From Thermoanaerobaculales bacterium (GTDB taxonomy: Bacteria; Acidobacteriota; Thermoanaerobaculia; Thermoanaerobaculales; Sulfomarinibacteraceae): a stretch of 18,559 bases of DNA. The notes below the pieces were generated by a model, which was not told where the DNA came from, did not search any database, and saw only the letters and a program-made list of their open reading frames with translations. This document shows, piece by piece, positions 9,301 to 16,713 of this stretch (position 1 is its first letter; each line of letters begins with the position of its first letter). The position numbers and the translations under genes are program-made. Location of the stretch: assembly GCA_025456385.1 (NCBI GenBank), contig JALOKS010000041.1, forward strand, positions 1-18,559, read 5' to 3'.

Positions 9301-10386
9301 CTAGCGGAGGTCCATCCGGATCGCCGGCGCGATGGAGGCCTCGATGTCGGCGGGCTCCATGCCGTACAGCTCACCGTAGAATCGAACGAGCTCCGCCTCG
9401 GCGTCGTAGCCTGGAAACCGCTCGGGGTGGAGGGTTGCCGCCGCCCACTGCAGACCGAGGATCCAACGCGGATCCGGCGAGTCCCAGCCGTAGATGTCGC
9501 CCGGGAACGCGCGCAGGCGGCCATTCTGAACGGCCGCGAGCGCCGACCAGTGGCGATCGGCCGCGAGGTCGGCGAGCGCCCGTTTCGGCTCCATCGAGTG
9601 CCAGAAGACGACGAAGATCCAGTCCGGGCTCCAACGTGCGATCTGCTCGATGGTGACCACGGTCCAGCCGGTCGTGACCGCGGCATCCTCGAGCCACACC
9701 GGCGAGGCGCCGGCGCGTTCCGTGATCTGCGTCTGCATCCACGGGCGGGCCGGCACCTGCACCGCGACCCGACCGCCGCGGGCGATGGCCATCGCCACCA
9801 GCACCCGCGGACGATCGGCGTCCACGATCCCTGCGAGCGCCGCGCTGATGCGGTCGAGGCGGGCGCGGTAGAAGTCGGCGATCGCGGCGCCGCGGTCCGG
9901 TCTCCCGAGGACCTTTCCGAGGATCTCCAGGTCGCCGAGGAATCGCTCCGGCGACTCCATGCTGAGGTACACGACCGGGATCCCGATCTCGGCCAACGCA
10001 CGGGCGGTCTGGTCCTCGAGGGTGCCGCGGCAGATCACGAGGTCGGGGCGGATGCCGGCGATCTGCTCCGGGCCCGGGTTCGGTGCGAGAAACGTCTTGG
10101 TTTCGTAGTTGGGGTCGACCAACGGCAGGAACGAGCTCGCCGCGGTGCCGCGACGCTCCATGCCGATCATCCGCTCGCGCCCTTCCTGGAACATGGCCAG
10201 CAGATGAGCCACCATGAAGGTGCCGTCGCCGATCACCAGCAGGCGCCGCGGCAGCTCGTCTAGCTCGACCGTACGGCCGGCCGCGTCCGTGACCACGACG
10301 GCCGGCTCGCCGGCCGCGACGTGGCAGGGTGGGGCCAGGAGCGAAGCCGCGAAAACCAGAGCCGCGGTCTGCAGGGCTCGAGACAT
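9301..10386 (-). CDS. Class III ABC importer periplasmic binding protein
   Basis: A 361-residue exported binding protein. The N-terminus (MSRALQTAALVFAASLLAPP) is a Sec-type signal peptide, with cleavage likely near HVAAGEP. The mature part starts VVVTDAAGRTVELDELPRRL, as in BtuF/FhuD-type (class III, helical-backbone) proteins, and contains PEQIAGIRPDLVICRGT and DSPDPRWILGLQWAA. ATG at 10386 is preferred over an upstream ATG at 10494 because it places the signal peptide at the N-terminus and has GGGGAAG just upstream. First gene of the minus-strand importer operon. The ligand is not evident: corrinoid, ferric chelate, or molybdate/tungstate as for MolA-like relatives. The last is suggested only by the Mo/W-type genes nearby. 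Confidence 0.87.
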   Translation of the reverse strand: MSRALQTAALVFAASLLAPPCHVAAGEPAVVVTDAAGRTVELDELPRRLLVIGDGTFMVAHLLAMFQEGRERMIGMERRGTAASSFLPLVDPNYETKTFLAPNPGPEQIAGIRPDLVICRGTLEDQTARALAEIGIPVVYLSMESPERFLGDLEILGKVLGRPDRGAAIADFYRARLDRISAALAGIVDADRPRVLVAMAIARGGRVAVQVPARPWMQTQITERAGASPVWLEDAAVTTGWTVVTIEQIARWSPDWIFVVFWHSMEPKRALADLAADRHWSALAAVQNGRLRAFPGDIYGWDSPDPRWILGLQWAAATLHPERFPGYDAEAELVRFYGELYGMEPADIEASIAPAIRMDLR

Positions 10387-10558
10387 GTTCTTCCCCAACT
10401 TTCGTGCCGTCCACCGGTTCCTTCGAGAACGGTTCCGAGCGGCCGCGCGGGTTCCCACCCGCGAGCGATGGCGCCCGCCGGGCGCCAGGATCATAGTACA
10501 GGCGGTTGACCCCTCGGACCGTCAGCCCTACCATCGAGCGCCCGCTCGGAGGTGTCCG
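10387..10558. promoter_or_regulatory. Divergent intergenic region between importer operon and two-repeat gene
   Basis: This 172-base gap separates the start of the importer operon (leftwards) from the two-repeat gene (rightwards), so it must hold their promoters or leaders if they are transcribed separately. GGAGG at 10548-10552, six bases before GTG 10559, is a clear ribosome binding site for the rightward gene. I looked for a cobalamin riboswitch on the minus strand and did not find the conserved B12-box. No convincing sigma-70 or sigma-54 site could be placed by eye. Confidence 0.4.
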
Positions 10559-10993
10559 GTGGCGCTCGAAGACAAGACGATCGATTTCGACCGACCCGTG
10601 GACGAGTGGGTCGCGGCGGCAATCACCTCGCGCCTCGAGGACGGCCGGCTGTCATGTGCGGCCGCCTGCGATCTGGCGGTCGAGCTCGGAACAGCGCCGA
10701 TCCACATCGGTCGCTCGGCCGACCAGCTGCAGGTCCGGCTCACCTCGTGCCAGCTCGGCCTCTTCGGCTATCCGGGGCACGCCAAGGGCTGGGAGCCGGC
10801 GGGGGTCGCATCTCTGCCGGTGCCGGACGGACTCGAAGACGCGCTCCGGTCCGCGGCAGGTGACCGGAGCGAGGTCTCCTGCGGTCGTCTGTGGGAGGAG
10901 GCGAGGCGATTCTCGGTCCCCCGGATCCAGGTGGGATGGCTGGCCGACAGGCTCGGCCTCAGGGTCTGCGAGTGCCACCTCGGGGCGTTCTGA
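10559..10993 (+). CDS. Small two-repeat protein of unknown function
   Basis: A 144-residue protein. It starts at GTG with GGAGG (10548-10552) six bases upstream. Two halves resemble each other: GRLSCAAACDLAVELG, then IGRSADQL and LTSCQLGLFGY in the first; VSCGRLWEEARRFSVPRIQ, then VGWLADRLGLRV and CECHLGAF in the second. Each half has a Cys-containing helix, a second helix with (A)D-(Q/R)-L, and an ending C-(Q/H)-L-G. The pattern looks like a pair of helix-turn-helix units, but DNA binding is only a guess. It is cytosolic, with no signal or membrane segment. It converges on the MobB-MobA-like gene (76-base gap). I do not recognise a named family. Confidence 0.75.
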   Translation: MALEDKTIDFDRPVDEWVAAAITSRLEDGRLSCAAACDLAVELGTAPIHIGRSADQLQVRLTSCQLGLFGYPGHAKGWEPAGVASLPVPDGLEDALRSAAGDRSEVSCGRLWEEARRFSVPRIQVGWLADRLGLRVCECHLGAF

Positions 10994-11069
10994 GCAGTGG
11001 TGTTCGCGACCCGTCGACCCTGAGGGCCCGCGGCCGGTGCTCGGTCGCCGACGGCCCGGTTGTCGGAGT

Positions 11070-12086
11070 TCAGCAGGGAATTGGCAGCAACCGGGTGCCG
11101 GAACGGGCGGCAAGGCGTTCAACGATCGGCGCCCCCCCGCGATGAGCGTCGAGGACGGAGGGCAGACGGTCCGCCCGGCAGAGGCCGAATGCGAGCTGTC
11201 CCTCGTCCGAAGGCCGCGCTACGAGCACGGTATCGACGCCTTCGCGGCGTCGGAACATGGCGTTCACGATCCCCGCCGGCACCGCCCCGGCCGTCGGCGG
11301 GCAGACGAAGATCCACTCCTCGGTGGGGTGGGTCCGGCCCGCCTCCACGCCCACGCCTGCACTGCGGGTGAACCCGGCGGGGCCGCTCAGCACGAGGGCG
11401 AACTGTGCGCGCAACGACTCGAGCAGGGCCAGCGGCCGCTGGCCGCAGGCGCGTTCACCGTCGTCGCCGCCCTCGAGCACGATCGCGGAGGCGTCGCGCT
11501 TGAGCGCCCACTGCCCGTCGAGCACGCTCAGGCGATCGAGATCGAGGTCGAAGGCGCGCCCGTCGGACACCACGATCCGGTCGGCGAGGTGGGCGACGGC
11601 GCGGGCTGACTTCTTGACCCTCCCGGCGCCCTCGGCACGCACCTGCAGGAAGAGGCCCGGCTCCACGACGCTGCGCAGGCTGTTCGACTCGCAGACGCCG
11701 ACCCAGCCGGGCGGCAGGGTCGCGAGCAGGCCGGCGGCACCCTCGGGGAGCGCCGCAGCCAGCACCCGCAGCCAGTACACCCCGTGCGCGCCGGCGGCCA
11801 GCAGCCGGGAGGTGTCCTTCGACGAATCGGTGTCGACCTCGCGAACGACGTTCCAGGGCTCGCTGAGCGAGGAGCAGACGCCGCAGCCCTCACCGCCGCG
11901 CGGGCAGCTGCCGTCCGCCCGCTCGACGGTGGTGACCTTGAGCCCCGCCAGAGGGACCTGCCCGGCGTGGCGGCTGATGATCCGGCAGGCGAGCTCGGTC
12001 TTGCCCGAGTTGCGGTCCAACGAACCGATCATCAACAGGTCCGGGCGGTAGATGCGGCCATCGAGAGTGGGCATGTGTGCCGTCAT
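11070..12086 (-). CDS. MobB-MobA-like fusion protein (molybdopterin cofactor type)
   Basis: A 338-residue protein with two parts. Residues 15-150 are a P-loop NTPase: LLMIGSLDRNSGKTELACRI contains the nucleotide loop (about 21-30), as in MobB, with a cysteine cluster CPRGGEGCGVC (Cys61, Cys68, Cys71) and VCESNSL near 131. Residues about 200-338 resemble a shortened MobA nucleotidyltransferase: AIVLEGG at the start, EWIFVCPPTAGAVPAGIV where MobA has the acidic metal site, and QLAFGLCRADRLPSVLDAH near the end. The MobA signature (GG-x-S-x-R-M-G-x-D-K) is degenerate here, so the second part may bind rather than transfer nucleotide. The start is uncertain: ATGs at 12158, 12086 and 12074; 12086 leaves a MobB-like short lead before the P-loop. 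It lies near an AOR gene, which fits pterin-cofactor work. Confidence 0.65.
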   Translation of the reverse strand: MTAHMPTLDGRIYRPDLLMIGSLDRNSGKTELACRIISRHAGQVPLAGLKVTTVERADGSCPRGGEGCGVCSSLSEPWNVVREVDTDSSKDTSRLLAAGAHGVYWLRVLAAALPEGAAGLLATLPPGWVGVCESNSLRSVVEPGLFLQVRAEGAGRVKKSARAVAHLADRIVVSDGRAFDLDLDRLSVLDGQWALKRDASAIVLEGGDDGERACGQRPLALLESLRAQFALVLSGPAGFTRSAGVGVEAGRTHPTEEWIFVCPPTAGAVPAGIVNAMFRRREGVDTVLVARPSDEGQLAFGLCRADRLPSVLDAHRGGAPIVERLAARSGTRLLPIPC

Positions 12087-12382
12087 GCGGGTGGGGTCCG
12101 GGGGCACGCCAGGCGGTCGGAGGGGCGGTCGCGGGGCGTGGCCGCGCGGGCTCGACATGGCTGGGCCATCCTAGCATCGGGGCCCGATCGCAGGCGCGAG
12201 CGGAAGCATTCGTCGGAGGTTGATGAAGAACTCCCGTCTCACCAAGAGTGACCGCTGCCGTGACAGAGTCGCGTTCGCATAGCGATGAAATTTTTCTTGA
12301 TACCGAAAAATCACCGTACTACCATGCGGCCATGGATCCTGATGACGATCCGCCGGGCGCGCGGCGGAGGGAGGCGGACGCC
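12087..12382. promoter_or_regulatory. Divergent regulatory region with AT-rich inverted repeat
   Basis: This gap of about 300 bases lies between the leftward MobB-MobA-like gene and the rightward ferredoxin/AOR operon, and is the only AT-rich stretch nearby (12285-12325). It contains a perfect inverted repeat, ATTTTTC (12290-12296), an 8-base spacer (TTGATACC), and GAAAAAT (12305-12311), placed 72 bases before the chosen ATG, where an operator or promoter would be expected. The frame of the ferredoxin gene is open back to 12248, but this AT-rich part does not look coding. No exact sigma factor site is assigned. Confidence 0.45.
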
Positions 12383-13060
12383 ATGTCGAGAACGATCGAG
12401 CCCGAGGGCATGACCCGGCGGAAGTTCCTGACCACCACTGCGGCCACCGGGTGTGCGGTTGCCGTCGGCTCGGGGGTTCTGCTCGCCGACGGGCGGTTCG
12501 TGATCCCCAACTCCGAGGGGTTCCTGGTGGTGGACATGAAGAAGTGCCAGGCCTGCGGCACCTGCATGATGGCGTGCGCCCTCGCCCACACCGGGGTGTC
12601 CTCGTACAGCCTGTCACGCATCCAGGTGCTGCAGGACTCGTTCGTCGACTGGCCGGACGACGTGGTGCTGGCGCAGTGCCGGCAATGCCAGAACGCGCCG
12701 TGCGTGGAGGTCTGCCCGACCGGTGCCAACCACGTCGACCGCGAGCACGGCAACGTCCGCAGGGTCGACCGGGAGCTGTGCATCGGCTGCAAGATGTGCA
12801 TCCAGAGCTGCCCATTCACCCCGGCCCGTCTGCAGTGGGACACGGGGCGGCGGAAGTCCCAGAAATGCGACCTCTGCGTCGACACGCCCTACCTCGACGA
12901 GAAGGGCGGACCGGACGGGGTGCAGGCCTGCGTGAGGGTCTGTCCGGTCAACGCCATCGCGTTCACCCGCGACATGCCGGCCCAGACCCGCGACCCTGCG
13001 TCGTACTCCGCCAACCTCAGGGATTGGGTGTGGAAGCGGCTCGGCATGACGACCGAGTGA
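12383..13060 (+). CDS. Tat-exported 4Fe-4S ferredoxin (YdhY/HybA-like), AOR partner
   Basis: A 225-residue iron-sulphur protein. The N-terminus has a twin-arginine motif TRRKFLTTTAAT followed by a hydrophobic stretch (GCAVAVGSGVLLADG). The rest holds the four-cluster arrangement of the HybA/DmsB/YdhY family: CQACGTCMMAC, then CRQCQNAPCVEVCP, CIGCKMCIQSCP, and CDLC with CVRVCP near the end. Such proteins carry electrons between a catalytic subunit and a quinone or cytochrome. GGAGGGAGG at 12366-12374 fixes ATG 12383, eight bases downstream; in-frame ATGs at 12332 and 12410 are weaker. It is followed 19 bases later by the AOR gene, the same pairing as ydhY-ydhV of E. coli. It is expected to be periplasmic or membrane-associated. 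Confidence 0.88.
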   Translation: MSRTIEPEGMTRRKFLTTTAATGCAVAVGSGVLLADGRFVIPNSEGFLVVDMKKCQACGTCMMACALAHTGVSSYSLSRIQVLQDSFVDWPDDVVLAQCRQCQNAPCVEVCPTGANHVDREHGNVRRVDRELCIGCKMCIQSCPFTPARLQWDTGRRKSQKCDLCVDTPYLDEKGGPDGVQACVRVCPVNAIAFTRDMPAQTRDPASYSANLRDWVWKRLGMTTE

Positions 13061-13079
13061 GGCGGGAGGAGGCAGGCTC

Positions 13080-15221
13080 ATGACACTGTACGGCTACGCG
13101 GGCACGATCCTCCGGCTCGACCTGACCGCGCGGCGGGCGATCGAGGTCGAGACCGCGAGGTACCGCTCCTGGGGCGGAGGGCACGGCCTCGGCTCCGCCC
13201 TGTTCTGGGATTTCTGCAAAGACAAGACGATCACCGACGGTCGCGACCCGGCCAACGTGTGCATCGTCGCGACCTCGCCGCTCAATGCGACGCCGACCCC
13301 GTCGGCGGGCGGGCGCTGCGAGGTGATGGGCGTCGGTGTCGGCATGCACCCGGTCTCGTGGTTCACCCGCTCGGGCTTCGGCGGCCGCTTCTCGACCATG
13401 CTCAAGCACGCGGGCTTCGACGCGATCGTGATCGAGGGCCGGGCCTCGAGTCCGGTGTGGGTCGACATCCGCAACCGCAAGGTGGAGTTCCACGACGCCT
13501 CCGACCTCTGGGGCACGGACACCTGGACCGCCCAGAAGAAGATCTGGGAGCGGGTCGGCGCCCCGCGCGATGTGCGCAGCGGGTGGTGGGATTTCAACGC
13601 CACGGCGGAGCAGGCCCTGGACCCGGAGACCGACCAGGGGCGCACCACCCAAAGGCCGGCAGTGCTGACCATCGGGCCGGCCGGGGAGAACCGGACCGCG
13701 GCCGGCTGCCTCATCCATGACGCCGGCAACGGCGCGGGCCAGGGCGGCTTCGGAGCAGTGTGGGGGTCGAAGAACCTCAAGGCGATCAGCGTCATCGGCA
13801 CCGGCGAGATCCCGGTGGCGGATCCCATGGCCCTGCTGCGCGCGAGGCAGGTGACGAAGGACAAGTACGTCACCGACATCCGCCAGCCCGACTTCGCGAG
13901 CTGGTCCCACGTCGGGGGCCTGCCCAACCCGCTGTTCATGAACCCGCCACCGACCGACGAGCGGCGGCCCCAGGCCTGCCAGGGCTGCATCAACGGCTGC
14001 CGCGCCCGCTTCGCGGTCGGCTACGGCAACGAGTCCACGTGCCAGGAGACGGCCTGGTACCTGCCGGCGGTCCGGCGGGTGGCGACGTCCGTGCAGGAGC
14101 TCTCGGAGATCAACCTGCGCGCCGCCGACGTGGTGCAGAGGTACGGCCACAACTCGTTTCTTTTCCAGACCGGGCTGCACTGGCTGGAGCACCTCCACGA
14201 GGAGGGCGTGCTCGGGCCAGGCAAGGCCATCCCCTCGCAGCTGCCCTGGGAGAAGTACGGAACCCTCGAGTTCGCCGAGAAGCTGATCCACGCTCTCTCG
14301 CACCGCGAGGACATCGGCGCGGACCTCGCCGACGGCTGGGTGCAGGCGGCGATCAAGTGGGGGCGCGAGGAGGACCTGCACAACGGCAACATGCAGTTCT
14401 CCTACTGGGGCATGCCCGAGCACGGCTACGACCCCCGCGCCGAGCTGGAATGGGGCTACGGCAGCATCCTCGGCGACCGGGACATCAACGAGCACTGCTT
14501 CAATATCATCTTCACCCACGTGACGGCCGCCTTCGCCTTCGCGAAGCCCATGCGCATCCAGGCGCAGCAACTGGTCGAGCTGATCGCCGAAAAGCTCTCG
14601 CCGTACGCCGTGAATCGGCCCGAGGTGCTCGACTTCAGCGACGGCAACATGTACTCGGAGGCGGTGGCGCAGCTCACCCGCTGGCACCGTCACTACACGC
14701 GCTTCTACAAGCAGTCGGCGCTGTTCTGCGACCTCAAGTGGCCGGATTTCTACAACACCAATGTGCCGGACTTCAGGGGCGCCACGGCCTCCGACGACGC
14801 CGGCGAGCAGGTGTTCTGGAACGCGGTGACCGGCGACTCGCTGAGCTTCGAGGACGGCATTGAGCTCGGCCGCCGGATCTGGAACCTCGACAACGCCATC
14901 TGGACCCTCCAGGGTCGGCACCGGGACATGGTCGTGTACGCGCCCTATGTCTACGAGACCCGCTACACCAAGGGCGAGCTGTTCCCGTTCTTCATGTGGC
15001 CGTGCCGCGACGACAAGGGCGAATGGCAGTACCGGGACGTCATGGGCCGCAGCATCGACCGGGGCGGCTTCGAGGACTTCAAGACCATCTTCTACCGGCT
15101 CGAGGGCTGGGATGTCGACAGCGGATGGCCGACCCGCGCGACCCTCGAGGGCCTTGACCTGGCCGAGGTCGCCGACACCCTCGAGGCGGTTGGGCGGCTG
15201 GGGAAGGAGGCCTCGCGATGA
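13080..15221 (+). CDS. Aldehyde:ferredoxin oxidoreductase family catalytic subunit (YdhV-like)
   Basis: A 713-residue member of the tungsten/molybdenum AOR family. The N-terminus GYAGTILRLDLT and the block AGFDAIVIEGRASSPVWVDI match AOR/YdhV proteins; the pterin-binding region around 195-235 contains GPAGEN and WGSKNLKAI. The 4Fe-4S ligands are visible as C-x2-C-x3-C at Cys300, Cys303 and Cys307, with the distant fourth in LFCDLKWP (Cys550). All four are present, so the enzyme looks intact. In the family the metal is held by two pyranopterins and substrates include aldehydes, aromatic acyl-CoA (BamB) and unknown ones (YdhV); the substrate here is not predictable. There is no signal peptide of its own. 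GGAGGAGG at 13065-13072 supports the start. The 3' end overlaps the next gene by 4 bases. Confidence 0.92.
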   Translation: MTLYGYAGTILRLDLTARRAIEVETARYRSWGGGHGLGSALFWDFCKDKTITDGRDPANVCIVATSPLNATPTPSAGGRCEVMGVGVGMHPVSWFTRSGFGGRFSTMLKHAGFDAIVIEGRASSPVWVDIRNRKVEFHDASDLWGTDTWTAQKKIWERVGAPRDVRSGWWDFNATAEQALDPETDQGRTTQRPAVLTIGPAGENRTAAGCLIHDAGNGAGQGGFGAVWGSKNLKAISVIGTGEIPVADPMALLRARQVTKDKYVTDIRQPDFASWSHVGGLPNPLFMNPPPTDERRPQACQGCINGCRARFAVGYGNESTCQETAWYLPAVRRVATSVQELSEINLRAADVVQRYGHNSFLFQTGLHWLEHLHEEGVLGPGKAIPSQLPWEKYGTLEFAEKLIHALSHREDIGADLADGWVQAAIKWGREEDLHNGNMQFSYWGMPEHGYDPRAELEWGYGSILGDRDINEHCFNIIFTHVTAAFAFAKPMRIQAQQLVELIAEKLSPYAVNRPEVLDFSDGNMYSEAVAQLTRWHRHYTRFYKQSALFCDLKWPDFYNTNVPDFRGATASDDAGEQVFWNAVTGDSLSFEDGIELGRRIWNLDNAIWTLQGRHRDMVVYAPYVYETRYTKGELFPFFMWPCRDDKGEWQYRDVMGRSIDRGGFEDFKTIFYRLEGWDVDSGWPTRATLEGLDLAEVADTLEAVGRLGKEASR

Positions 15222-15616
15222 CCCCCGCGGCACCGATGGACGTTGCCACCGCGCGCCGGGTGCTCGGACGCGTTTCGCATGCACAGCGCTTTCCCGTGGG
15301 GCGCTTCGTCCCTCCGGTGGGGCTGCTCGGCAGCTTCGTGCGCGGGCTGCCGGAGCTGCAGCTGGCCTTGCGGCCGGAGTCCCGTTCACTTCCCGGCGTC
15401 AACATGGAGCGGCTCGCCGCGTGGATCGAGCACGAGGTCGGCGACCCCACCTGCGCCGCGGCCGTACGCGGCGCGGCGGGTGCGGCGCCGAGCTACGTCG
15501 AGGCGTGCATCGCCGTGCACGAGCTCCTGGAACAGCGCCTCGAGACGGCTCGGGGGATCGTCGAAGCCGCCGCCGACGCGCGCTCGGCGTCCGGGTCACG
15601 AACCGGGAGGACATGA
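15218..15616 (+). CDS. Hypothetical 132-residue protein between AOR and cytochrome genes
   Basis: The ATG overlaps the AOR stop (ATGA) and the stop overlaps the cytochrome start, so it is embedded in the operon and very likely translated. The protein is mostly helical in appearance, rich in Ala, Arg and Glu, without signal peptide, membrane segment or haem motif. A proline/glycine-rich part (RFPVGRFVPPVGLLGSF) is followed by LAAWIEHEVGDPTC and YVEACIAVHELLEQRLETA. I do not recognise a family. Because it is coupled to the AOR gene, an assembly chaperone or a small subunit of the enzyme are the two simplest ideas, both inference. A second in-frame ATG at 15236 would shorten it by six residues. 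Confidence 0.75.
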   Translation: MTPAAPMDVATARRVLGRVSHAQRFPVGRFVPPVGLLGSFVRGLPELQLALRPESRSLPGVNMERLAAWIEHEVGDPTCAAAVRGAAGAAPSYVEACIAVHELLEQRLETARGIVEAAADARSASGSRTGRT

Positions 15617-16644
15617 TGAGGACATCGGCGATCGGTGCGGCCGTGCTGGCCGTGGTGTTGGCCTCCGTCCTCCCGGCCCAGGACGAGGGTTCGACGTCTG
15701 AACCGCCCTACTTCGAGGGAGAGCTCGCCTTCTCCGAGCCGATGGCCTTCGACTACGACCAGGACGGCACGCCCGACCGGGTGCAGTTCTGGATCCAGTT
15801 CGCAGGGCAGCCGGCGAAGGGCCGCGAGGGGGAGGCCGGCTTCCGGCCCGAGTCGGGCGCGGTCCACTACGTCGTCGCCGACCTCGACCGCAGGAAGAAG
15901 ATCGACAACTGGCTGATGGGCTTCAACATGGGCTTCCCGGTGGCGGGGCAGCCGTTCCCCATCACCGGCATCGTGATCAATGGCCGGACGGTGAGCTTCG
16001 ACCTTCAGGGCAAGATCTGGACGATCACCGATCGGGGCGGGAGCTGGCAGGAGGACGAGTTCGAGCTCCGCGACCACCTCGGTGCGCGCCCGGGCCGCTT
16101 CTTCGGCGGCGACGTGCGCGTCGTTCCCGACCCCCTGTCGGTGGCGGAGCCGCTCGACATCGAGGCCAACCGCGAGTGCAACGAGTGCCACCCGGAAGCG
16201 ACGGTGGGCATGACGGTGGGCGGCGGACCGCACCGCGAGTTCGAGTGCACCACCTGCCACCCGGAGCACCCGCCCGACGTCGAGGGGGTCGTGGTTCCGG
16301 CGTGTCTCGAGTGTCACGAAAGCCACTCCGAGGTCATGACCGCTGCGAGCTGCGCCGAGTGCCACGCCGGCCACGATTTCGGGAGCGTCGTGCACAGGGT
16401 GTCCATGCCCGACAGCTACTGCGCCTCGTGTCACGGAGACGTGGCCGACACCCTGCGGGCGAGCCGATCGCTCCACATGGGGCTGAAGTGCGTGCTCTGT
16501 CACCAGGAGCAGCACTCGGCGCAGGCGAAGGGCTGCGTCTTCTGCCACCGCGGAACCCATCCGCAGCACGTGATGGAGAGCCCCGATCGCTGTCGCGACT
16601 GCCACAACACGGCCCACGAGATCGCGAGAGGTCGCGACAAGTGA
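15616..16644 (+). CDS. Secreted octahaem c-type cytochrome with N-terminal beta-rich domain
   Basis: A 342-residue exported cytochrome. The signal peptide is MRTSAIGAAVLAVVLASVLP, with cleavage near LPA-QD. Residues 30-180 form a haem-free, strand-rich domain containing FDYDQDGTPDRVQFW, which looks like a D-x-D-x-D-G calcium loop. Residues 185-342 carry eight C-x2-C-H motifs, with first cysteines at 188, 211, 230, 246, 269, 292, 307 and 326. Such dense haem chains act as electron wires in the periplasm or at the outer membrane. ATG 15616 is chosen because GGAGG at 15606-15610 is five bases away; ATG 15613 is the alternative and overlaps the upstream stop. Its place between AOR and split-Soret genes suggests it accepts electrons from the oxidoreductase. 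No exact named family is recognised. Confidence 0.88.
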   Translation: MRTSAIGAAVLAVVLASVLPAQDEGSTSEPPYFEGELAFSEPMAFDYDQDGTPDRVQFWIQFAGQPAKGREGEAGFRPESGAVHYVVADLDRRKKIDNWLMGFNMGFPVAGQPFPITGIVINGRTVSFDLQGKIWTITDRGGSWQEDEFELRDHLGARPGRFFGGDVRVVPDPLSVAEPLDIEANRECNECHPEATVGMTVGGGPHREFECTTCHPEHPPDVEGVVVPACLECHESHSEVMTAASCAECHAGHDFGSVVHRVSMPDSYCASCHGDVADTLRASRSLHMGLKCVLCHQEQHSAQAKGCVFCHRGTHPQHVMESPDRCRDCHNTAHEIARGRDK

Positions 16645-16713
16645 GCTACCGGTGGAACCAGTCCGATGAACGCGCGGTCGATTCCCGTGTCGATCGCGAA
16701 CAAGGAGAGCATC

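Noticed and set aside
10387..10558. Cobalamin riboswitch upstream of the class III importer
   Set aside because: A GGAACCGGTG-like stretch on the minus strand was suggestive, but the B12-box and the other conserved parts could not be found.
12297..12313. FNR/CRP-like site (TTGAT ... ATCA)
   Set aside because: The half-sites are 8 bases apart instead of the 4 needed, and the second half is incomplete.
12297..12322. Sigma-70 promoter TTGATA / TACTAC
   Set aside because: The spacer is 14 bases, too short for a credible promoter; only the AT-rich inverted repeat is reported.
12248..12382. N-terminal extension of the ferredoxin from an upstream start
   Set aside because: It would cover the AT-rich inverted repeat and push the Tat motif about 55 residues inwards; the ATG at 12383 has the strong ribosome binding site.
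13017..15389. Long minus-strand open frame across the AOR gene
   Set aside because: Antisense shadow of a gene with all AOR cysteines and a strong ribosome binding site; no domain in the antisense translation.
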